From IMG/VR virus record IMGVR_UViG_3300037117_000176, positions 1 to 30,423 of that record: a stretch of 30,423 nt of DNA; one strand, given 5' to 3'. Of this stretch, positions 1-7,224 are shown piece by piece. Origin of the DNA: a virus. Below the pieces are notes generated by a model. The model was not told the DNA's origin, searched no databases, and saw nothing but the letters and a program-made list of their open reading frames with translations. Position 1 is the stretch's first letter. Each line of letters opens with the position of its first letter. Made by a program: the position numbers and the translations under genes.

Positions 1-1639
1 AGGGCCATGCAATCCCGCCGCCCAGCTGCCCTGTAACCGGTGCAGCGACCAGATTGCCGGAATCGACCGCATCGTACAGATACGGCAGCGACTGATAGAG
101 GCTGGCTGCGACCGGCGCGACCGGATTCCGCCAGTAATCCTCGTCGGGCTTGGCGTTGACCAGCCTGCCGGCGGGAACCTCTTCAGGGTCGGTGAATACT
201 GTGGAGCGATAGAGACTAGCCTGGACCGGCGCAACCGGGTTGACCCAGAAATCCTCGTCGTACTGCCCGAATTCATCGCCGGCATTAAGCTCTTCCGGAT
301 CCCCGAGCGCCGCATATGGCAGCCGCTGATAGAGAGTAGCCGCAACCGGCGCGACGCGGTTTTGCCAGTAGTCTTCGTCCGGTTTGGCGTTGACGAGTTT
401 GTTAGCAGGGACTTCCTCGGGATCGCTGAAGACCGACGAACGATAAAGAGTCGCTGGGACAGGCGCGACCGGATTCTGCCAGAAATCCTCGTCCTGAATC
501 GGTAGGATGGCCGGCGTGAAGTCGACCGAGTCAAACAGATACGGAAGGGTCTGATAGAGCGTTGCCGCGACCGGCCGTGTCGGATTACTCCAGAAATCTT
601 CGTCGGGCTGGCCCTTGAGCAGCGAGTCGGCCGGAATCTCTTCCTGATCTCCCAGCAACGGGGAGCGATAGAGGCTCGCTGGAACGGGCGCGACTGGGTT
701 GCTCCAGAAATCTTCGTCGGGCTGGCCGAAGAGTGAGCCCGCGGGCTCTTGTACGTCGAAGCTGAACGGCTGCGGCCAGAGGTTGCTGGCGACGACCGGC
801 GCGACTGGGTTGCGCCAGAAATCTTCATCGGGCTGACCGAATAGCTTGCCCGCAGGGATTTCTTCTGGGTCGCCAAGCGGCAAGCGCTGGTAAATGGAAG
901 CTGCGACCGGCGCGACCGGGTTCTGCCAGAAGTCCTCATCGGCCTGGCCGAAGAGCGATCCAGCAGGAATTTCCTCGGGATCGCCCAGCGGCAAGCGCTG
1001 GTACAGACTTGCCGGAACCGGTGCGACTGGATTTTGCCAGAAGTCCTCGTCGGGCTGGCCGTAGAGCGCGCCTGCAGGAATCTCTTCGCGGTCGCCCAGC
1101 TGTAGGAGTTGCCAGAGACTTGCCGGCAGCGGCGCGACCGCATTCTCCCAGAAGTCTTCGTCTGGGACGAAGGTAGCGGGAGGCAGAACGAAGTCAGAAT
1201 CGGCTGGATCGGGAACGTAAGGTAGTCGCTGGAAGAGCGAGGCAGCGACCGGCTGCGGCAGATCATCTTGCAGCCAGTAATCTTCGTCGGGCTGCCCATG
1301 GAGCGCACCCGCAGGAACGTCGCTTTGGTCGCCTTGCTCTTCCTGCTCTGCAAGCTCGGTGCTGAGAGCGGTGATGAACTGAACTGAGGATGCGTGAATC
1401 TGGGAGAAGCACTTCTGCGCTCCTGCCCACCACGCCGTAGCGCTGTCGTCGTCAACCTTGAGATTGACCAGCGTGTGCGCCGGGATATCGCTCTGGTCAC
1501 CGATAACCGCAACGCTGGCGGCAACATCCGTCGTGAGCGCAGCGGTCGCCAGGACCGCAGCTAGGGCAACCGCAACAAAGCACTTCTGTGCTCCGCCCCA
1601 CCAAGCCGTAGCGCTGTCGTCGTCAATCGGGACGGACAT
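1..1639 (-). CDS. N-terminal part of a long tandem-repeat protein, partial at the left edge
   Basis: An open frame starts at ATG 1639 and runs off the left edge after 546 codons. The protein is built of about 40-residue units. The core is P-DEDFW-x-NPVAPV-x-ASLYQ, followed by a spacer and a GD-PEE-IPAG segment. I count 11 DEDF/YW cores here. The N-terminus carries two degenerate units with DDDSATAWW-x-GAQKCF, so the whole chain seems to have grown by unit duplication. A hydrophobic alanine-rich stretch follows the first of these. The gene starts 6 bp after the preceding virion-type gene, so it is probably a late structural or appendage protein. The family is not recognised. Its likely C-terminal half is at 29512-30423. 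Confidence 0.85.
   Translation of the reverse strand, partial: MSVPIDDDSATAWWGGAQKCFVAVALAAVLATAALTTDVAASVAVIGDQSDIPAHTLVNLKVDDDSATAWWAGAQKCFSQIHASSVQFITALSTELAEQEEQGDQSDVPAGALHGQPDEDYWLQDDLPQPVAASLFQRLPYVPDPADSDFVLPPATFVPDEDFWENAVAPLPASLWQLLQLGDREEIPAGALYGQPDEDFWQNPVAPVPASLYQRLPLGDPEEIPAGSLFGQADEDFWQNPVAPVAASIYQRLPLGDPEEIPAGKLFGQPDEDFWRNPVAPVVASNLWPQPFSFDVQEPAGSLFGQPDEDFWSNPVAPVPASLYRSPLLGDQEEIPADSLLKGQPDEDFWSNPTRPVAATLYQTLPYLFDSVDFTPAILPIQDEDFWQNPVAPVPATLYRSSVFSDPEEVPANKLVNAKPDEDYWQNRVAPVAATLYQRLPYAALGDPEELNAGDEFGQYDEDFWVNPVAPVQASLYRSTVFTDPEEVPAGRLVNAKPDEDYWRNPVAPVAASLYQSLPYLYDAVDSGNLVAAPVTGQLGGGIAWP
100..1290. repeat. Tandem degenerate coding repeats, about 110-130 bp per unit
   Basis: The plus strand repeatedly shows CCAGAAATCCTCGTCGGGCTGG-like blocks (held to the key part CCAGAA..TC.TCGTC) next to GCGACCGG.GCGAC blocks. 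On the minus strand these encode the DEDFW and NPVAPV cores. The copies differ mainly at wobble positions, which indicates selection on the protein. Their similarity could break short-read assembly, and both ends of this sequence lie within such units. Confidence 0.85.
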
Positions 1640-1645
1640 TATTAC

Positions 1646-2017
1646 TTAGACCCCCGCAGACTGCGTTCCAGCCACTTCAGCGATACTGATCAGCCCTTGC
1701 TCTATGTTGTTCTGCAGCCCCGTAATCCAGCCCTGAACAGCCGTCAGATTCGCCCCAGACAGGGACACCGTCGCATTGAAGTTCAAGTTGGGAATCTGCA
1801 GGGTGCACACCGGTGTTGCACCTGTGGCGACAATAATCAGCGTTCCATAAATAAACGGCTGCGCGGGGATGCTCGAAACCATCAACTGCGCCTGGGCGTT
1901 GATCGTCATCGAGAAGGGATCTGCGGTGATCGACACGATGCGGAGTTTGTTGTAGCCCACAGTCGCGGAAGACCCCAGAGTGGTTGGAATCTGAATTGGT
2001 GTTGTGAGAGTGATCAC
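1646..2017 (-). CDS. Virion-type beta-rich protein of unknown role
   Basis: The 123-residue product has the composition of a phage surface protein: alternating hydrophobic and small polar residues, many Thr, Ser, Ala and Ile, and almost no charge. It begins MITLTTPIQIPTTLG and has no obvious catalytic or metal-binding motif. It lies in the leftward structural operon, directly before the long repeat protein (6 bp gap) and after an intergenic stretch with two hairpins. I infer a small head-decoration or tail-appendage component. The family cannot be named with certainty. Confidence 0.75.
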   Translation of the reverse strand: MITLTTPIQIPTTLGSSATVGYNKLRIVSITADPFSMTINAQAQLMVSSIPAQPFIYGTLIIVATGATPVCTLQIPNLNFNATVSLSGANLTAVQGWITGLQNNIEQGLISIAEVAGTQSAGV

Positions 2018-2039
2018 GTGTTTAGCCTTTCCTTAAAGC

Positions 2040-2077
2040 GCACGTAGGGCAGGCGAAGCGTTGCCTGCCCTACGTGC
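2040..2077 (-). terminator. Perfect 15-bp stem-loop between structural genes
   Basis: GCACGTAGGGCAGGC at 2040-2054 is perfectly complementary to 2063-2077, leaving an 8-base loop. Read leftward the stem is followed only by CTTTAAGG, so the T tract is weak. It could be an attenuating terminator, an RNA-processing site or a stabiliser for the downstream virion and repeat-protein message. Confidence 0.6.
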
Positions 2078-2101
2078 AGCATTACCATGTCTCTCCTTTA
2101 C

Positions 2102-2131
2102 GGTATCAGTATGATGTAAACTAGTGATACC
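2102..2131. repeat. Inverted repeat just after the 2142 gene
   Basis: GGTATCA at 2102-2108 pairs with TGATACC at 2125-2131; one mismatch further in, two more base pairs can form. It lies between the stop at 2142 and the large hairpin at 2040-2077. It may form a double hairpin with that element or be a protein-binding palindrome. Confidence 0.45.
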
Positions 2132-2141
2132 AAAGGACTTA

Positions 2142-2636
2142 CTACTCGGTGTGCTCTACCGAAAATTCGTAGTTCAGTGAAGCCGTTCCCGATGCCGCCA
2201 ACAAATCCACCGATGGCGCGGTGGTCGCCGGAGCCAGCGAGATCGTGGAGTCTGGGTTTGGAGCTACCCAGCCGCCCGGGCCAGCTGCGCCACATCCAAA
2301 GACTACGTGGTTAGTTCGGCCAGTCGAGCTGGGCGTGGTCGGGCCGGTGGTCGCGGTCGTTACCGCAGCCGGACCGGTCGTGTCCTTCGGCCTCGGAGTG
2401 GTCAAGGTTCCGCCGGTGGTCGCCGTGGCCGTCGTTGCCCGCATGATGCGGAAGACGATGCCGCTGATGGCAGTGAGGCCGGCGCCTTTGCCGATCACGT
2501 AAGCTGCCTGCACCTGCGCAGTGCGCCACGGGCTAGCTGCAGCCGCGACGAAGGAAATAGCGTCAGTTTCGTTGCCGGGTGTACCGCTGCAGGAACTGTT
2601 GCCCGCAGTAGCAAGACTTGAGGTGTAAACAAACAT
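2142..2636 (-). CDS. Virion-associated jelly-roll-like protein
   Basis: The product has 164 residues from ATG 2636, which has an AGGAG box about 7 bases upstream; the longer frame to 2696 lacks this. The chain is rich in Ala, Thr and Gly. It has the pattern of small phage surface proteins that begin with a short strand, carry an IVFRIMRATTATATTGG-like centre and end in hydrophobic strands. The Thr/Pro-rich middle (about residues 75-110) looks like a loop or linker. The role as a decoration or appendage protein is inferred from composition and from its place among structural genes. Confidence 0.7.
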   Translation of the reverse strand: MFVYTSSLATAGNSSCSGTPGNETDAISFVAAAASPWRTAQVQAAYVIGKGAGLTAISGIVFRIMRATTATATTGGTLTTPRPKDTTGPAAVTTATTGPTTPSSTGRTNHVVFGCGAAGPGGWVAPNPDSTISLAPATTAPSVDLLAASGTASLNYEFSVEHTE

Positions 2637-2656
2637 GGAAATGCTCCTTTTTGGTT

Positions 2657-3034
2657 TTAAGTTTGAATCGTGGAACCGTCGTACCGATCCTTGCAAAGCT
2701 TGGTGAGGATGTGAGTGTCATCCTTCATGGCTTCAATCAATTCGGCTTCACTCAACTCACGGCCGAAATTCTCCAGCTGCGCGTCGTGAACTTTATGCCA
2801 AAACACTTCATCGGGCGCCATCGCCACATCGACCATCGGCGCCCATTTGGCCGCGCAAGGGTCGCAGAGATAGAAGGCAAAATTCTTCACGCGGGCCCAG
2901 TCGGTCTCCATGACCTGGCCGCCTTCTTTGCTGCAGTTGGCGCAAAAGATCGGCAGCCACTTCATTCCATTGGCCCACACGATCGAGCGTTCATTCCGTT
3001 GCGCAATGCAATTAGGGAGAGTTTCTGTTGCCAT
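2657..3034 (-). CDS. Small zinc-binding protein of unknown function
   Basis: The 125-residue product has a CANC pair near residue 31 and a CDPC pair near residue 57, a typical four-cysteine zinc ribbon, followed by a helical acidic C-terminal half. The start at 3034 is supported by a strong AGGAGG box. It lies between the glycosyltransferase-like gene and a virion-type gene, so it is expressed late if the operon is continuous. No specific family is recognised. Confidence 0.75.
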   Translation of the reverse strand: MATETLPNCIAQRNERSIVWANGMKWLPIFCANCSKEGGQVMETDWARVKNFAFYLCDPCAAKWAPMVDVAMAPDEVFWHKVHDAQLENFGRELSEAELIEAMKDDTHILTKLCKDRYDGSTIQT

Positions 3035-3063
3035 TTTGGTTCCTCCTAGGCGACTATTCCGTT

Positions 3064-3228
3064 ATGGTGATTGAGCGCATGTCCGAAGAGCGATGGGGAT
3101 GGCGAGTGCTTTTCTGGAAGATCGAACAGCTCAACACTCTGTCGTGGAAGAAGCACTGGTACAAGTTCGCCGTTCGGATTTATCGGGACACTTACGGAAT
3201 TCAGGTGTCTCTGACAATCGCTCCCTAA
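3064..3228 (+). CDS. Possible small rightward gene antisense to the late operon
   Basis: A 54-residue frame fills a gap that holds no credible leftward gene. Its product is aromatic and basic (SWKKHWYKFAVRIYRDTYG) with a plausible beta-rich ending, and looks more like protein than a random shadow. There is no good ribosome binding site, and the start could be ATG 3064 or ATG 3079. It may be an independently transcribed moron gene. Confidence 0.35.
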   Translation: MVIERMSEERWGWRVLFWKIEQLNTLSWKKHWYKFAVRIYRDTYGIQVSLTIAP

Positions 3229-3237
3229 GCATCTGAT

Positions 3238-4017
3238 TCATGCGGTCAGCAAGGTGTAGGGGCGCTGGTGGTCGCTGAAATGTTTCAGCACCGTCGCCAT
3301 GTCGCCCACGTAGGTATGCAGGCCTTCGTGGAGCACGATCATCCACGGGCACAGCCAAATTGAGCCGCCGATTTCTCGGAAGCGACGGCAGAATGCGTAG
3401 TCTTCCGTTTCCCAACGCTCGTTGTGAACGCCAGACGACCAGAAATCCGTGATCTTGCGGGACTCGTCGATATAGAACTGCGGACGACTCGAAGCGAGAC
3501 GATCAAACACGCCGCGGTGGATGAGTGAAAAGCCAGAGGCCACCGAGTCGACCGATAACGGTTCCCCAAGTTTGATTTCCTTGCAGTCCGGACTCATGGC
3601 CGACATCCAGGTCGCTCCCATAAGCTCCAGCTTGTCCGGCATGATGGATGGATCTAAAAGAACAGCCTCGCGGATAGCATCCCAGTCCGTCTGCTTGCGC
3701 GGGCAGTTGGCCCCGATCACATCTTTGTCGAAATGCAGCATGCCCAGAATGTCCATCGCATCAAACCCGACATCGTTGTCCACTTGCAGCAAGTCCGTGC
3801 AGTCAGAGCGCAAGAAAGTGTCGGTCAACTTATTCCGCGCCAACGAAATATCCGACTCGCCGCTCAGCAGCTCGACCGCATAGGAAATCCCGTAACGGAC
3901 AAACATTTCCTGCAACGCCAGCACGGAACGGAGATAGGCCGGCGTCGTGCCGAAGAGCAGGGTCGCGAGCATGACCTTCCGCTTGCGCAGCTTTTCTAAC
4001 TCCAAGTGAATATTCAT
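3238..4017 (-). CDS. Glycosyltransferase-like (GT-A fold) protein
   Basis: The 259-residue product starts with a basic segment and a hydrophobic strand (VMLATLLFGT). It then shows SDISLARNKLTDTF and LLQVDNDVGF, whose D-x-D matches the metal/nucleotide-sugar motif of GT-A enzymes. Near the C-terminus WETEDYAFCRRFREIG resembles the acceptor/catalytic ED segment of these families. It may glycosylate a virion or host surface component, or may be an inactive relative. The ribosome site at 4017 is weak and an internal Met at 3972 is an alternative start. Confidence 0.65.
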   Translation of the reverse strand: MNIHLELEKLRKRKVMLATLLFGTTPAYLRSVLALQEMFVRYGISYAVELLSGESDISLARNKLTDTFLRSDCTDLLQVDNDVGFDAMDILGMLHFDKDVIGANCPRKQTDWDAIREAVLLDPSIMPDKLELMGATWMSAMSPDCKEIKLGEPLSVDSVASGFSLIHRGVFDRLASSRPQFYIDESRKITDFWSSGVHNERWETEDYAFCRRFREIGGSIWLCPWMIVLHEGLHTYVGDMATVLKHFSDHQRPYTLLTA

Positions 4018-4062
4018 TTACGTTTTTTGCAATCGTGAGGAGAATGCGAGTAGTGTTGCGGA

Positions 4063-4302
4063 ATGAATTCGACCGAGCGCAAGCCGCAGCTTGGCTTCTG
4101 GTGGTGCTTTTGTTGCGAATGCGATCTCTACGAAATCACCTCAGACGACGACATCCTCGAGATTGAATCCGCGCGCTCATATAAGGCCACCCACGTCTGG
4201 GAGACCAAAGAAGACGCCATTGCCGAACTGAGCCGAGATCCATATTTCCGTAGAGAGGACATCGCGACGCCTTTTAGGCGGGGACCCGCGCGATGGCGAT
4301 GA
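4063..4302 (+). CDS. Small Cys-rich acidic protein, antisense insertion in the late operon
   Basis: The 79-residue frame lies between two leftward genes and overlaps the 3' end of the one ending at 4274 by about 29 bp. The product has a WWCFCCECDLYE cluster, then an acidic stretch and WETKEDAIAELSRDPYFRRED, a natural helical composition. A GAGGAG box lies about 23 bases upstream, which is too far, so the start is uncertain. It is probably a moron-type gene on the strand opposite to the structural operon. Confidence 0.5.
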   Translation: MNSTERKPQLGFWWCFCCECDLYEITSDDDILEIESARSYKATHVWETKEDAIAELSRDPYFRREDIATPFRRGPARWR

Positions 4303-4711
4303 TGGAAGTCGCACCAGGCGCAGGCAGTTCGATGGTGATCGGTCCATTGCTCGCAGTGGTGGTGCCAAAGCCCAGAACAGCCAAAGCCTTATTAGAGCGG
4401 CTGGCGTTGTAGATCACCGCCGCATCTGCGGAAAAGGTTGCATTCTTCCACGCTGGGTCCGTGGACCAATCGATATAGGCGCCTCCGCCTGGCAGGGCTC
4501 CGACGGTGAAGCCGCTCAGCGCGATTCCGCCTTGCTTGTAATTGCCCACAGTCGGAAGTTCGCCCGTGGTGTTGTAGGTTGTGAGCGCGGCGTTCTTGTC
4601 CGTGGCCGCGGCCTGCGTGTACAGCGCGATCTTATAGGTGTCGAGCGGCTGGTGCACGCCGTTCAAGATGTCCTGAAAGAATTGGTCGGTGAGGCAGGCT
4701 TGAAATGGCAT
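4274..4711 (-). CDS. Conserved phage structural protein following the portal
   Basis: The 145-residue product starts one base after the portal stop, with GAGGAATAAC before ATG 4711. The order of motifs is an N-terminal helix with FFQDILNGVH, KIALYTQAA, TTGELPTVGNYKQGG, a glycine-rich strand region, ATFSADAAVIYN and a C-terminal strand. This matches a widespread small phage virion protein family that carries DTFKIALYT and AYTTSGEV-like segments. The exact position in the particle is unknown to me. Confidence 0.75.
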   Translation of the reverse strand: MPFQACLTDQFFQDILNGVHQPLDTYKIALYTQAAATDKNAALTTYNTTGELPTVGNYKQGGIALSGFTVGALPGGGAYIDWSTDPAWKNATFSADAAVIYNASRSNKALAVLGFGTTTASNGPITIELPAPGATSIIAIARVPA

Positions 4712-4712
4712 G

Positions 4713-6608
4713 TTATTCCTCGAGGATGTCGGCGCCGTCCATGGTTCCATCTGGGCGCTTGTTCAATTTCACTCTGCGCTTACGGTTCCACTGCTCCAGA
4801 ATTTCCGCTCCCGCCGTGCTTCCGTCCGCATTCTTGATGAGATTGACGCGGCGCGTCTTGACCTGCCGGGGCTTGCTTCGGTCATCATCCTCTTCGCCGT
4901 CCGGCGCTTCCTCAACCGTGACACTCAGTGGCTGGCAGGCTTCGCGCAGTGTGGTCAGCGTCTTGCGCAGCTCTTCCGTTGCGAGCTCGTCGAGATCGCC
5001 CTTCATGGTGACGCGCCGGGAGAAATTCGCGATGTAATCGCGCAGGAAGTGTTGAATCGGTTCTGAGAGCGTGAAATCTTCCGGCGTCACATCCTCGCGC
5101 AGACTGAATGCCGATGCGATCTGAATAAAGACTGGTCCAAAGGCCTTCTGAAAGTCGGCCTCATTGACCTTCTTTCGTGTCGAAATGCGCCCGAAAGCGT
5201 CCCGGAAGGTGGGATAAAAGAGCCGGAAGTAGTGCTCAATCTCCCGCTTCCCGCCCTGCCCGGTCGCCTTTGGCGCTTTGCCCGAACCATCTCCGCCATC
5301 CTGATCGTTGCCGCCCTGGCCCTTGCCATCCTTACCCGCGCCGTTTCCGCTACTGTCAGAAGTACCAGTTACATCCATCGAGACATAGGCCATATTGACC
5401 GGCATCCAGAGCTTATCGGCCGGGTCCGTGGATTCCGCCTGCACTTTGGTATAGGGTTGCTCGCCCAGAAGCTTCCGGCCTTCGTTGACCGTATAGATTC
5501 CGGCGTAGCGGCCCATCTGTACGCCCTTCAAGAGGTCAGAATAGACGGCGCGTTCGAACATGGTTGTATCCATGCGCGCGAAATAGCGACCCGCGTGTCG
5601 CCCCAGCTTGGGAAACATCCGCGTGTTGACGACCTGCTCGATTTTGGCGATGTAGGGCTTGACGGTGTAGGTCAGAAATTCCAGGCCGCGCTGCTCCATG
5701 TTGGCGCGCGACGACTCCGAGTCTCCCAGGAAGTGCACCGGCACGCCGAAGATGGCTGCGATCTGTTGGCGATTGAATTGCCGAGTCTGAAGGAATTGCG
5801 CCTCGTCAGGATTTACACCGACCGCCGCCCACTCCAGCCCACCGTCGAGCATGGCCATGGAATGAGAATTGCCGCGGCTGTGCGCGGCGATCCAGGACTC
5901 AACGGCCGCCTTCTTTTTGTCCGGAGCGATAAAGTTCGCTGCTTTCAGGTAGCCGCCCGGGCGGGAATCATTGGCAAAGAATTTTGCCGAGTAGGACTGC
6001 GCTGCCAGATCGTTTCCTAAGACTTCGCGCGCGTAGTATTTCACCGGCGAGAGTCCGACCAGCCCGTCCATGCCCATGCCGCGGAACTGGCACATATCCG
6101 CTGCATCAATCCAGCGCTCGTACTGCCCGGGTGTGTCATTGGTTTTGTAGGCTAGCGAGCCATCCGGTCGACGGTACGGAATCGTCCGAAATGGACTGCG
6201 CAGATAGAGTCCTGCAGGCTGTCCTGCATTGTTGTAGGCAATCTCTGCGTAGGCATTCCCCGTGAGCAGTTTGTGCACGATCACGGTCTGCCAAAAATCC
6301 GCTGCCGTAGTTTCTGGATTCGGCTGATTGTTGAGCACGTTGTCCAGAATGTGATCGCTAGCAATGGTCTCGCTGCCATCGTCCAGCGTTGTCCACACTC
6401 GGAAAGGAAGAGTTGCAATGGCTCCGGAGATCACGCGCACGCAGCCCACGAAGGCCGCGATCTGCATCGCCGTCAGCTCATTGACTTCGACGCCGCTCTC
6501 CGACGGTGCTACGCCGAACCATCCCGCAAAATAATCCGCGGGGAAGCTTACAGTGCTGCCCATGTAATCGCGGAATTCCTTGGCGAGGTCGCGCCAGAAT
6601 TTTGTCAT
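4713..6608 (-). CDS. Phage portal protein, HK97 type, with long C-terminal extension
   Basis: Portals form the dodecameric DNA channel at the capsid vertex. The 631-residue chain starts at ATG 6608, which overlaps the upstream stop (ATGA) and has a GAGGAAG box. The portal core covers about residues 30-420, with VNELTAMQIAAFVGCVRVISGAIATLPF, GNAYAEIAYN, and RQFNRQQIAAIFGVP given here only in parts. A Gly/Asp/Lys-rich linker follows near residue 430-470, then a helical domain of about 120 residues. It ends in two copies of a short RV-x-L-x-K-x-x-DG motif. Typical portals have 400-500 residues, so the extension is unusual. Confidence 0.93.
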   Translation of the reverse strand: MTKFWRDLAKEFRDYMGSTVSFPADYFAGWFGVAPSESGVEVNELTAMQIAAFVGCVRVISGAIATLPFRVWTTLDDGSETIASDHILDNVLNNQPNPETTAADFWQTVIVHKLLTGNAYAEIAYNNAGQPAGLYLRSPFRTIPYRRPDGSLAYKTNDTPGQYERWIDAADMCQFRGMGMDGLVGLSPVKYYAREVLGNDLAAQSYSAKFFANDSRPGGYLKAANFIAPDKKKAAVESWIAAHSRGNSHSMAMLDGGLEWAAVGVNPDEAQFLQTRQFNRQQIAAIFGVPVHFLGDSESSRANMEQRGLEFLTYTVKPYIAKIEQVVNTRMFPKLGRHAGRYFARMDTTMFERAVYSDLLKGVQMGRYAGIYTVNEGRKLLGEQPYTKVQAESTDPADKLWMPVNMAYVSMDVTGTSDSSGNGAGKDGKGQGGNDQDGGDGSGKAPKATGQGGKREIEHYFRLFYPTFRDAFGRISTRKKVNEADFQKAFGPVFIQIASAFSLREDVTPEDFTLSEPIQHFLRDYIANFSRRVTMKGDLDELATEELRKTLTTLREACQPLSVTVEEAPDGEEDDDRSKPRQVKTRRVNLIKNADGSTAGAEILEQWNRKRRVKLNKRPDGTMDGADILEE

Positions 6609-6748
6609 TTCTTCCTCATCGACATAAATGCAGAGAGAAGTAATAGAGCGCCGGCGGAGATCGGCCCCAGCGGTCGATAAATCCAAGCCGCGCCAGCGAC
6701 GATCAGCCCAGCCCCGAGAAGCAGGGAAAGAATCGTGAAGCGATTCAT
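6605..6748 (-). CDS. Small two-helix membrane protein
   Basis: The 47-residue product has two hydrophobic segments (ILSLLLGAGLIVAGAAW and ISAGALLLLSAFM) around a short YRPLGP turn and a basic MRKK end. ATG 6748 overlaps the preceding stop, and the TGA at 6605 overlaps the portal start, so it is tightly coupled. The function is unknown. Such mini membrane proteins next to portal genes could be holin-like or act in entry, but there is no direct support. Confidence 0.7.
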   Translation of the reverse strand: MNRFTILSLLLGAGLIVAGAAWIYRPLGPISAGALLLLSAFMSMRKK

Positions 6749-6999
6749 GCGCCGGAAACCTCTGCGTGTATGTGCATCATTTGCGGCGAGAGAAGGGGGA
6801 TGTCGTCACCTTCGCGCACAGTCTCAAATGTTTCGCTTTCGAGCAGAACTTCCAGTGTTGTCGGCCATCCCAGCCGCACGTTCCGAATGGTGGCATCGTC
6901 CGGGATCGCCTGCTCAGTCACCAGATAGCCGCGGTGCGCTCCCTGAGTGAATAGATGGCAGAACAGATCGCAGGAAATGATGAGGCGCTTGACTCTCAT
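6745..6999 (-). CDS. Hypothetical protein between terminase and portal
   Basis: The 84-residue product starts at ATG 6999 immediately after the stop of the preceding gene and overlaps the next start by 4 bp. It contains CDLFCHLF near the start, then an alternating strand pattern (DDATIRNVRLGW, TTLEVLLESETFETV) and an acidic end. No known family is recognised. The gene order and coupling support a real late gene. Confidence 0.7.
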   Translation of the reverse strand: MRVKRLIISCDLFCHLFTQGAHRGYLVTEQAIPDDATIRNVRLGWPTTLEVLLESETFETVREGDDIPLLSPQMMHIHAEVSGA

Positions 7000-7224
7000 T
7001 TAACCCTTGTCCGCCGGCTCCAATTCGAAGATGCGCGGTACGAAATCCACGACGCCAACGAGTTTGAGGCCGTGCGCTTCCATCGCCGCCTGGAGTCCGC
7101 GGCTGAGATTCCTTCGCCTCTCTCCTGCCATTGGCTCGCCCAAACAGATCAGATACTTGCCGTCTGTTTTCAGTTCATACACTTCGAGCTTCGGCTCAAG
7201 TGCTAACAGCTCATCGACTCTCAT
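7000..7224 (-). CDS. Hypothetical small protein downstream of terL
   Basis: The 74-residue product starts at ATG 7224, overlapping the large-terminase stop by 4 bp. It has an alpha/beta look: KLEVYELKTDGKYLICLGE, a helix with RRNLSRGLQAAMEAHG, then LKLVGVVDF. It is present as a compact alpha/beta domain, but no family can be named. Translational coupling to terL suggests a packaging-associated or head role. Confidence 0.7.
   Translation of the reverse strand: MRVDELLALEPKLEVYELKTDGKYLICLGEPMAGERRRNLSRGLQAAMEAHGLKLVGVVDFVPRIFELEPADKG

Noticed and set aside
1-1290. CRISPR-like array
   Set aside because: The repeats are long, degenerate, in one reading frame and differ at wobble positions, so they are coding repeats and not CRISPR units.
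4036-4177. A 46-codon rightward frame from ATG 4043 with a better placed GAGGAG box
   Set aside because: Its product is Leu/Arg-rich and ends early, while the overlapping 79-residue frame has natural protein composition; kept only as a doubt about the start.
5232-6020. A 262-residue rightward frame opposite the portal gene
   Set aside because: It is antisense to a clear portal protein, is rich in Arg, His and Leu without motifs, and arises from codon bias of the portal strand.
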